Part shown: in pieces, positions 39,001 through 47,228 of the stretch
Layout: every line of letters begins with the position of its first letter
Numbering within the stretch: the first letter of the stretch is position 1
From: Phycisphaerales bacterium
GTDB taxonomy: Bacteria > Planctomycetota > Phycisphaerae > Phycisphaerales > SM1A02
Length of the DNA stretch: 64,000 nt
Direction of reading: 5' to 3'
NCBI GenBank assembly: GCA_022446905.1
Contig: JAKVBT010000005.1
Span: 180,459-244,458, forward strand
The notes under the pieces: model-generated
Database searches by the model: none
Seen by the model: the letters and a program-made list of their open reading frames with translations, nothing else
What the model was told of the DNA's origin: nothing
Program-made: the position numbers and the translations under genes

Positions 39001-39608
39001 GTCCATAGATCCATGATGCCACCGGCGCCGACCAGATCGTCTTCAACTGCTTGAATAAAGCAGGCGTGCGGCTGTGGGTGTGAATAGGCATCATCGGCAA
39101 GCAACTGACGCCCCGTAGCTGGGTCATTGACCCAGTGGCCCTGCGCCGGGCCACTGATGCCATAGGCCCAGTGCAGACCAGTGTTGAACCACTGTGGGCT
39201 GTTGGGGGCGGAGACCTGATTGAGCATCATCCAGCAGAGTTCGTCGTAGAACGTCTGAGCGTCATCTTCAGAATCGAAGTAGTCGTGTTGTTCACCCCAT
39301 GCCCGCCAGCAACCGGCAAGACGGTGAATGACTTGACGGGCACTACGCTCCGGTCCAAGGATGGGCTTGCCAGCCTCGTCGAGGACCGGTTGGCCTTGTT
39401 CGTCGGTCTGAGGCACACCAGCCTTGCGGAAGTACTTGCTCACCATGATGTCGGTGGCGAGCTGGCTCCATGACTTTGGAATCCATGCGTCTTCCATTTC
39501 GAACACCATCGATCCGTCGGCGTTGGTGATGCGGCTGGTGCGCTGTTCCCACTCGACCTGAGCGAATACGTCCTGTCCAACCTTGGTGAATCGTCGCTTG
39601 AGTTTCAT
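36099..39608 (-). CDS. nrdJ: Vitamin B12-dependent (class II) ribonucleotide reductase
   Basis: [62 protein letters not shown], C-terminal zinc-ribbon [33 protein letters not shown] before ATG. Confidence 0.96.
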   Translation of the reverse strand: [1169 protein letters not shown]

Positions 39609-39711
39609 CTTGACTCCTTGGGCGTCCTTGCCCGACGGCGGTGCCGTCATCCATCAATACAACACGTCACATCGCCCAACGCCCGTCATGGACGCGGCAG
39701 GGGCGGTGTGT

Positions 39712-40284
39712 TCACTCGTCGACGCGTGGAAGCGTCAACCCCTCCTGGTCCTGATACTTGCCGCGCTTGTCGGCATAGCTCATTGCACACTCATGCTGAG
39801 CGCGAAGGAAGATCATCTGTGCGATGCCTTCGCACGCATACACCTTGGCCGGAAGCGGGGTGGTATTGCTGATCTCCAGAGTGACCTTGCCTCGCCACTC
39901 TGGTTCGAGTGGTGTGACATTGACGATCAGCCCGCAACGGGCATAGGTGCTCTTGCCAACACAAATGGTCAGCACATCACGAGGCACTTCGATCCACTCC
40001 ATGGTTTCCGCCAAGGCAAAGCTGTTTGGTGGAATCAGTACGTGGTCTCGGCCGGTTTCGTTCGTGTCCACGGTGACGAAGAGATCATCCGTGAATTTCT
40101 TTGGGTCAACCACGGCGGTGCCACCGCTGGTGGTGTTGGTGAAGATTTTGAATCGAGTGCCAACTCGTACGTCGTATCCATAACTCGACACGCCATACGA
40201 GACGACATCGCTTCGAGCAGCTTGATCAGAGAACGGCTCAATCGAGACATCCGTTCGAATTTCAACATCGCTCAATACTGTCAT
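39712..40284 (-). CDS. dcd: dCTP deaminase
   Basis: [13 protein letters not shown]...[20 protein letters not shown]...[78 protein letters not shown]; start at 40284. Confidence 0.95.
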   Translation of the reverse strand: MTVLSDVEIRTDVSIEPFSDQAARSDVVSYGVSSYGYDVRVGTRFKIFTNTTSGGTAVVDPKKFTDDLFVTVDTNETGRDHVLIPPNSFALAETMEWIEVPRDVLTICVGKSTYARCGLIVNVTPLEPEWRGKVTLEISNTTPLPAKVYACEGIAQMIFLRAQHECAMSYADKRGKYQDQEGLTLPRVDE

Positions 40285-40587
40285 GAGCAGCCTCTTCCCA
40301 CAGGGGCTGGCATCTGCCAACCGGCTCCACCAATCACCAACAAGACTGACACAAAGCCTGCTGGTCAGCCCCAGCGGTGGATCAGCAGCGGCCAACCACG
40401 CGTTAGGGCCTGTGAGGAGCCTGACATGGGCCATTTAGGCCATATGAGGTGCCTCACTAAGGGACGTATCGTACTACTACATGTTGTGCCTTCAAGATCC
40501 GCACACACTGAATCTTGTGATTTGGTTCAGATCGAGTCGCAAGTGACTGGTTTACAGGGGGTTAAAAGCGGAAAAACGCCCTTGAAA

Positions 40588-40609
40588 GCCTGTGGATGGC
40601 CTGTCGATA
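40588..40609. repeat. Tandem imperfect 11-bp repeat GCCTGTGGATG|GCCTGTCGATA
   Basis: Read directly in the dcd/uvrD divergent intergenic region; followed by a further GCCT-beginning unit GCCTTTTTGGC. Confidence 0.7.
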
Positions 40610-40662
40610 GCCTTTTTGGCCCCTCAGTGCGTGTGGCGGGGGGGCGTCGTAGCATTCTCACG

Positions 40663-42855
40663 ATGTCCATCGACCACCCCTTGTTGCAGGGTCTGACCGA
40701 AGCCCAATGTGCCAGTGTCATGCACCGAGACGGGCCGCTTCTGGTGTTGGCTGGGCCGGGTTCGGGCAAGACGACCGTGGTGACTCGCCGCATTGCCATG
40801 TTGCTTGAACAAGGTGTGGCACCATGGTCTGTGCTGGCGTTGACCTTCACCAACAAAGCAGCTGGTGAAATGCGCGATCGTGTGCAACAACGCATCGGTG
40901 TGCACGAGTCTCGAGGTTTGACGATTTCAACCTTCCACTCATTTGCAGCCATGCAACTTCGCACGCTCGGTTCTCGAGTTGGTGCTCCAGAGAATCTCAC
41001 CATCTATGACACGGCTGATCAGCGCAGCGCAGTGAAGGAAGCTATTGCGCAAGCAGGACTGGATACAAGTAACTGGCCACCGGCTTCTGTACTTTCAGCG
41101 ATTAGTCATGCCAAGAATGGACTGTGTGGTCCCGATGAGTTTGAACGCAATGCTGGAGACTTTTACGGACGCTCATTGTCGCGGATCTATCACGCGTATC
41201 AGCGCACGCTCACGCGGGCAGGAGCATTGGACTTCGATGATTTGCTGCGTCTGTTGGCAGTAGCGCTTCGAGATGACCAGGCGCTGCGAAATGACATCGG
41301 TAGTCGATACCACTATCTCCTTGTCGATGAATACCAGGACACCAATCACGCTCAGTTTGTCATTGCATCAGCCATTGCATCTATCCATCGCAACATCTGT
41401 GTCGTTGGTGATCCCGATCAATCGATCTATGCCTGGCGCGGGGCCGACATTGGCAATATTTTGGACTTTGAATCCCGCTATGAGGACGCCAAAGCAATCT
41501 CGCTGGGTGAGAACTTCCGCAGCACAGGGCATATCGTGACCGCTGCTGCAGGGGTGATCAGGCACAACGAGAGCCATCGGGCCCGCGAGTTCAGTACTTC
41601 TCGGCCAGATGGACTCAAGCCAATCGTGCAGTCATTGCCCGATGAGCATGCGGAGGCCAAGGAGGTGGTCGAGCAGTTTGGGCAGTGGCGCAGCGAGCAG
41701 GAAGTGGCGTGGTCGGATCTGGCGGTGCTGTATCGCCTCAATGCGCAGAGCCGCGTGATTGAAGAAGCCTTTCGGCGTGCTGAAGTGCCTTATGTCGTTG
41801 CCCGAGGCACAGCCTTCTACGATCGTCGTGAAGTCAAGGATGCGCTGTGCTATCTGCGAGTGTTGCTCAATGAACGTGATGATGTGGCGCTGCGGCGCAT
41901 CATCAACGTTCCGACTCGGGGTATTGGCAAGACCACCTTGGATAAAGTCGAACGCTTGGCAGCCAAACTCGATATTCCGGTGATGGAAGCAGTGCGTGGA
42001 TGTGACCGCATCGATGGTTTGACAGAACGAGCACGGGCAGCGCTGCGACGTTTTGTGACGCTGATTGACAGTTGGCGGCAGTCCATGGCCGGCGGGCTCA
42101 TCGAGATCTCTCTGGATGATCTCGTGGCTCGTGTCATTGAAGAGTCTGGACTGGAGGGTGCGGCGCGGCGCAAAGGTGCCGAAGAAGATCTCGATCGAGT
42201 CGCGAATCTTCAGGAGTTAGTCAGTGCAGCAGCAGACCGGGAGATCGACGCCAACGGGGATGGGGAGGTGTCCGGTGGGCTGCGCGGTCAACTGGCTGCG
42301 TGGCTGGAGTCGATTGCCCTGATCAGTGATGCTGATGCAGTTGATCCCGAACAGGGCGCTGTCACACTCATGACGCTGCATGCCGCCAAGGGACTGGAAT
42401 TCGAAGGTGTGGCGATCGCCGGGTGTGAGCAGGGCGTGTTGCCACACGCCCGCGCCGCTGACGACCCCGCTGGCATGGAAGAAGAACGACGCCTCTTCTA
42501 TGTCGGTATGACCCGGGCCAAACAGTGTTTACTGATGACCCATGCTCAGGTGCGTGCCCAGCGGGGACGCACCGAGTCGATGGTGCCAAGCCGCTTTCTG
42601 GATGAGTTGCCAGCCGACTGCGTGCGAGTCGTGGAAACCACCGATCCATGGAGCCTTCCAGCAGCGCCCTTGCCTGAGGTTGTTATTGGGCAGAGGGTGC
42701 GGCACCCACGCTTTGGCGTCGGGGTCGTGTTGCGATTTGGCCGCCGCGGGGCTGGGCGATTGGTCACCGTGGATTTCCAGCGGTACGGACCCCGGACCAT
42801 GCCCGCATCCCACGCTGCCTTAGAGCCTGCTGGCGATGAGTTTGAGGGGTTCTGA
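40663..42855 (+). CDS. UvrD/PcrA-family ATP-dependent DNA helicase
   Basis: MSIDHPLLQGLTEAQCASVMHRDGPLLVLAGPGSGKTTVVTRRIAML, LTFTNKAAGEMRDRV, DEYQDTNHAQ, VGDPDQSIYAWRGADIGNI, LMTLHAAKGLEFEGVAIAGCEQGVLPH; start moved to 40663. Confidence 0.95.
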   Translation: MSIDHPLLQGLTEAQCASVMHRDGPLLVLAGPGSGKTTVVTRRIAMLLEQGVAPWSVLALTFTNKAAGEMRDRVQQRIGVHESRGLTISTFHSFAAMQLRTLGSRVGAPENLTIYDTADQRSAVKEAIAQAGLDTSNWPPASVLSAISHAKNGLCGPDEFERNAGDFYGRSLSRIYHAYQRTLTRAGALDFDDLLRLLAVALRDDQALRNDIGSRYHYLLVDEYQDTNHAQFVIASAIASIHRNICVVGDPDQSIYAWRGADIGNILDFESRYEDAKAISLGENFRSTGHIVTAAAGVIRHNESHRAREFSTSRPDGLKPIVQSLPDEHAEAKEVVEQFGQWRSEQEVAWSDLAVLYRLNAQSRVIEEAFRRAEVPYVVARGTAFYDRREVKDALCYLRVLLNERDDVALRRIINVPTRGIGKTTLDKVERLAAKLDIPVMEAVRGCDRIDGLTERARAALRRFVTLIDSWRQSMAGGLIEISLDDLVARVIEESGLEGAARRKGAEEDLDRVANLQELVSAAADREIDANGDGEVSGGLRGQLAAWLESIALISDADAVDPEQGAVTLMTLHAAKGLEFEGVAIAGCEQGVLPHARAADDPAGMEEERRLFYVGMTRAKQCLLMTHAQVRAQRGRTESMVPSRFLDELPADCVRVVETTDPWSLPAAPLPEVVIGQRVRHPRFGVGVVLRFGRRGAGRLVTVDFQRYGPRTMPASHAALEPAGDEFEGF

Positions 42856-42857
42856 GT

Positions 42858-43913
42858 ATGGCGCCCCACGCGGCCCACACCTTTGTGCAGGATTGTCTTG
42901 AAGCGGGCTTTGCCCTTGCAGGGGTCACCAGCATCGACCCGCCAGAGCGTGCGCCGATCTTTGAGCAGTGGCTGGAAGATGGCATGCACGGGGCGATGCA
43001 GTGGATGGAGCGGCACCGTGATCTTCGACACCAGCCTGCAGATTTGCTTGAAGATGCTCGCTCCATCATTTGTGTGGCGACTCGATACGCACCAGCAGAT
43101 GTCAAGGGCGGGGCTGCGGTCGCTTCCTACGCGCGTGGCGACGACTACCACAAAGTTATGAAGAAACAACTCCATGCCTTGTGTGATCAGTGGCGAGGAG
43201 CCTTTCCAGATGCCCAGTTCCGCGCCTGTGTCGACACCGCACCATTGCTAGAGCGGGAACTTGCAGAGCGTGCTGGTCTTGGCCGCGTAGGCAAGAACAC
43301 CATGCTCATTGATCCGGGTGCGGGATCATGGTTGCTTCTTGGGGAAGTACTCACCACACTGGACATTGCCCCGACGCCTGCGGATCACGATGACCCGTGC
43401 GCGAGCTGCACGCGCTGCATCGATGCGTGTCCGACCGAGGCACTGTCGCCGTGGCGATTGGATGCGCGACGGTGCATCTCTGCCATGACCATTGAGCAGC
43501 GAAGTGAGATCGATGTGCAATGGCATGATGCCATTGGGGAGTGGTTGTTTGGCTGTGACATCTGCCAGGATGTCTGCCCACATAATCAGCTCACGGAACG
43601 CTCGGCAGCGCTGCCGAGCGCGCCGTGGACACGTGATCGGCTTGGGCTCGTGCCTGTCCTCGATGTCTTGGAATGGACGCCACAAAGGCGGGAGGCCAAG
43701 ATCGCTGGAACCGCGGTGACCCGAGCCACACTGGACATGATGCGGCGCAATGCCTGCATCGTGGCTGGTGGGATGGCTGGTCACGCCGATCTAGACAGTA
43801 TTCGGAGCGTGTTGGAGGCCATTGCGAACGCTGCTGACGAGCCGGAGATGGTTCGGGACGCTGCTCGGGAAGCGATCAGAAGACTGGACGCATCACTGCG
43901 GAGCGAGTCTTGA
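42858..43913 (+). CDS. queG: Epoxyqueuosine reductase
   Basis: DTAPLLERELAERAGLGRVGKNTMLIDPGAGSWLLLGEVLTTL, ferredoxin motifs CASCTRCIDACPTEAL and CDICQDVCPHN. Confidence 0.95.
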   Translation: MAPHAAHTFVQDCLEAGFALAGVTSIDPPERAPIFEQWLEDGMHGAMQWMERHRDLRHQPADLLEDARSIICVATRYAPADVKGGAAVASYARGDDYHKVMKKQLHALCDQWRGAFPDAQFRACVDTAPLLERELAERAGLGRVGKNTMLIDPGAGSWLLLGEVLTTLDIAPTPADHDDPCASCTRCIDACPTEALSPWRLDARRCISAMTIEQRSEIDVQWHDAIGEWLFGCDICQDVCPHNQLTERSAALPSAPWTRDRLGLVPVLDVLEWTPQRREAKIAGTAVTRATLDMMRRNACIVAGGMAGHADLDSIRSVLEAIANAADEPEMVRDAAREAIRRLDASLRSES

Positions 43914-45812
43914 GAGCAACTGCTGCAACTGTTGGGGTGTCTGAATCTTGCCTGAACGCAGTTCTTCAGCACCCGTATTCATCGCAGCAATCATCCCTTG
44001 AATTTGCTCGATTGTGGCATCTGGTGCATCGCCGGCTGACATCAGGCTGGTCAACTTCCAGCCGCTTGCTGATTCTGCAGCCTGCAAGGTGGTCTGCTTG
44101 CCACTGCCATCAATGATCGTGATATCGCCTTGGCTAGACGACGTTGAGCGAACCGACTGCACAGTGAATGGAATTTGCTCGAGCATGGCGTCTCTGAGTC
44201 CGCCAAGCATCATGCCTACCATTGGGTCCTTGCCCATGGGTGAGGCAGTGAGCGCATCAACAAAGCCGTTAATCGCGTTTGCCATTTGAGGCATGAGTGC
44301 GAGAAGTTGGCAATCCTCACCGACAGCCTCACAGTCTGTGACCGATTTGATGGCTGGAAACATTTGATCAGGCGGCATGGCACCTGCAGCCGCGAGTTGA
44401 TCAACTAACTGTTGAAGTCCTGCCGGCACATCTTCCAAGCCAGCGATCGATGTGCTGGTTGTTGGGGCCGATGCGGCTGCTGCAGAAGGTGCGATGGGTG
44501 GCGATGTGGTCTTGATGTCGGAGAAGTCGCCGCTGAGGCTGGCTTGCAATGCCTCGAGTCCGACAATGATGGAATCGCCCTGGCCTGCGCCAAGTCCGTC
44601 AGCGAGTTGGCGGGAAGCATCGATGGCTTTTTGTCCATCCGTGCGCGCCATGTCAGCTTGTGACTCTAAGACTGTCCGTGTTTCTGTCCAGGTCGCGCTG
44701 AGGGTGCGACTTCCAGATGCGGCAGCCTTGGCCATCGTGCTGATGCAGCGATGCAAGATCGAGACCTCGGAGATGGTCAGTTCAGCAGTAGCAACCTGCG
44801 CCTGCAGTTCAAGCAGGCGATCTGCAAGACCATCTTTGCCGCGACGTGAACGGGCGGCATTCGATGCTGCTTTGGCGGCTGCTGCGAGGTGGGCACGCGA
44901 CTGGGTAGTGGATTTCTTGAGTGACTCGGTCAGCAGCGCGGCAAGAGTCTGTGTGTCGTCGCTGAGGGTCTGGTCGATCTCTTGTTTGGCCTGCTCAATT
45001 CTCTTCTGCTGAGCATTGCGGGCAGAGGCGAGAGATTCCATCGAGCCAGCTTGCGTATCGACAGCGGTGATGTGATCTTCCATGCCTTTGACATTGATGT
45101 CAGCAGTGTGCAGTTGTGGTTGTGCATCCAACTCAAGCACTGCCTTGCGTCGATCCATTTCGGCTTCGACCTTGGCTGCTTGCAAATCCACATTGGCCGC
45201 TTGTGTGCGAGCGAGCATGGCAGCCTGGCCTTGCATCTGATCCGCATCTGCACGCAGTTGGGCGGCTTGCTGACCCTGCTGCTGAATGGCCGCGAGCGAT
45301 TTGCCAACGTCGTGTTGCATCGCGCTGACATCAGCGTCATATTGAGCGCGAGCTTGCTTGAGGTTGGCCATCTGATTGGTCAATTCAACGCGTGTGCTCG
45401 CCAATGTGTCTAAGTCGATGTCTTGTCGATCATCCAGTCGCGTTGACAAGGCCGTGAGATTTGCCAGGCCAGTACCCAAGGCTTCAATCTGCCCAATCAA
45501 CAGTGATGCTTGCATCATGTCGGTCAGCGCGTTTTGAGCCTGAATGGTGGCCAGGCCGAGTTCTGCTTCGGCAGTGACGCGGCTGGCGATTGACTTGAGC
45601 GTCTTGTCATCACTGCGCACACGGCCAGCTTCTCGAGCAATGGTTTGGAGTGCTCCACTGGCCTTGGCATCGCCAGGCTGGATCTCAAGCAGTGACTCCT
45701 GCAATTCAGTGAGGGTCTGCAGGGCGACTCGATGTTCGGAGGCGGAGGGGTCTTCGCATCCAGCGAGGCCAGTCAGTCCGGACAGGGCGATCAGCAGCAT
45801 CAATCGAGGCAT
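43893..45812 (-). CDS. Hypothetical lipoprotein, predicted long coiled coil
   Basis: MPRLMLLIALSGLTGLAGCEDPSASEH lipobox; Gln/Ala-rich helical body. Confidence 0.75.
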   Translation of the reverse strand: MPRLMLLIALSGLTGLAGCEDPSASEHRVALQTLTELQESLLEIQPGDAKASGALQTIAREAGRVRSDDKTLKSIASRVTAEAELGLATIQAQNALTDMMQASLLIGQIEALGTGLANLTALSTRLDDRQDIDLDTLASTRVELTNQMANLKQARAQYDADVSAMQHDVGKSLAAIQQQGQQAAQLRADADQMQGQAAMLARTQAANVDLQAAKVEAEMDRRKAVLELDAQPQLHTADINVKGMEDHITAVDTQAGSMESLASARNAQQKRIEQAKQEIDQTLSDDTQTLAALLTESLKKSTTQSRAHLAAAAKAASNAARSRRGKDGLADRLLELQAQVATAELTISEVSILHRCISTMAKAAASGSRTLSATWTETRTVLESQADMARTDGQKAIDASRQLADGLGAGQGDSIIVGLEALQASLSGDFSDIKTTSPPIAPSAAAASAPTTSTSIAGLEDVPAGLQQLVDQLAAAGAMPPDQMFPAIKSVTDCEAVGEDCQLLALMPQMANAINGFVDALTASPMGKDPMVGMMLGGLRDAMLEQIPFTVQSVRSTSSSQGDITIIDGSGKQTTLQAAESASGWKLTSLMSAGDAPDATIEQIQGMIAAMNTGAEELRSGKIQTPQQLQQLLSRLAPQ

Positions 45813-45872
45813 GAGGTGTCGTTCTCCAAACGCGTCATGTAATTGGTATCCCCCGGACGGGGGACGATAGCA

Positions 45873-47228
45873 CTACCGCGGGGTCTGTTGGGTGTCTTCT
45901 GTGGTCTGCTTGGCCGAAATCGGTGATTGGACCGGATACTGGGGGCGAGGGGACCGCATCATGGACTCAATCCACCGCTGTGAGGTCGCCATCGCCCCGG
46001 AGTTGACGCGGGGGAAGACCGATCTCCAGCCATCTACTGGCGGATGGGGGTGGGTCGCCTCGGCCCGTGGCAGGGCATATTGCAGGAGGACCGAATCCGC
46101 TGGGGTCTCCCAATCAATCAAGGGTCCATCGTCGACGGTCAGCGTATCGAGCAGCAGTAGATTGGACAGACGCAGTCGGTCGTTCATGGCAGGGCTGCGA
46201 TAGAGCATGAAACGTCCCGCATCCGGGCCGCCGTGGCAAGCACGCATGCCACATCGCGGGATCAGCCATGCATCATGCACATGCTGGCGGAACCGCTTCA
46301 AAGACTCTGGTTCAGTAATGACCTCAACGGCGGCATAGTGATCTCTGGCTTGCAACTGGAACATAAGCTCAAGCACATCGACTGCAGGCCCTTTGATCAG
46401 GCGAGCACGTGCTTGTGCAGTGCGTGGCAAGAGGGAACTGGTGGCATATTCATTGAGAAATGCCTGTCGCGCTTCCGGTGGGATCTGCAATTTGGGTGGA
46501 TTGTTGGTGTCAGTCTCGTAAACCCGAATCAGGTTGACTTGCGCATCTGAAATGGGCGGCGGCAGATGGTCGTAGCTATTCCCAGCAACCTGACTGGGTT
46601 GATGTTCAACCGGTGTGAATCGCAGGCGAGCCTCTGCGACTTGGCGCAATTGACGTGCTTGGGGCGAGCGATGCTGCGACAAATGAACATTGAGTTCATC
46701 AATGGCCTCCTCTAAGGCGCCTTCAGAAATCAGCCAGCGACACATGCGCAAATGCGCCATTTGGTGCGTCACCGGATGCTGCGATTTGATGCGCTGATAG
46801 CGATCCTGAACAGATTCAATGGGCGTCATTGATTTGACATCATGACGGTCAATGGTCAGGTCAATGTCAGAGACACGAACATCAACGCTATCGAAGCCAT
46901 CTCGAATTAAAAGTCCCTGAAGCACATGCCCCTTGGTGAGGACCAGAGACACCTCGATCGGTTCGGGCGGGTCCAAGAGCCATTGCACCCACTTGACTCG
47001 GTCAAGCGGAATCTCCTGCAACTGGTCATCACGTGTTTGAATTGTGATTGCAGTGGCATTGCTGTTGACCAAGTAGCCGGTAATGGAATGTTGGCGTGCT
47101 GTGTGGAGAATGACCCGAGACGTGTTGTCGACCGCTGCTGCTGAGTCAGCTTCAGTCGGATCAGGAAGCGCTGGAGTGGCCAGCGGTGTCACTAGGGCCA
47201 GTGCCAGACACAGTGTGGTGATGCTCAC
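45873..47228 (-). CDS. Hypothetical secreted protein with CX4CH motif
   Basis: Signal peptide; WLIPRCGMRACHGGPDAGRFMLYR; ATGA overlap with upstream gene. Confidence 0.65.
   Translation of the reverse strand: MSITTLCLALALVTPLATPALPDPTEADSAAAVDNTSRVILHTARQHSITGYLVNSNATAITIQTRDDQLQEIPLDRVKWVQWLLDPPEPIEVSLVLTKGHVLQGLLIRDGFDSVDVRVSDIDLTIDRHDVKSMTPIESVQDRYQRIKSQHPVTHQMAHLRMCRWLISEGALEEAIDELNVHLSQHRSPQARQLRQVAEARLRFTPVEHQPSQVAGNSYDHLPPPISDAQVNLIRVYETDTNNPPKLQIPPEARQAFLNEYATSSLLPRTAQARARLIKGPAVDVLELMFQLQARDHYAAVEVITEPESLKRFRQHVHDAWLIPRCGMRACHGGPDAGRFMLYRSPAMNDRLRLSNLLLLDTLTVDDGPLIDWETPADSVLLQYALPRAEATHPHPPVDGWRSVFPRVNSGAMATSQRWIESMMRSPRPQYPVQSPISAKQTTEDTQQTPR

Noticed and set aside
39609-39711. Possible cobalamin riboswitch upstream of nrdJ
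   Set aside because: Only about 100 nt and no recognisable B12 box or conserved core; would need a covariance-model search.
39583-40662. Plus-strand 360-codon N-terminal extension of the helicase ORF
   Set aside because: It runs antisense to dcd and the nrdJ start, has no helicase-like sequence, and a good ATG followed by a canonical UvrD N-terminus lies at 40663.
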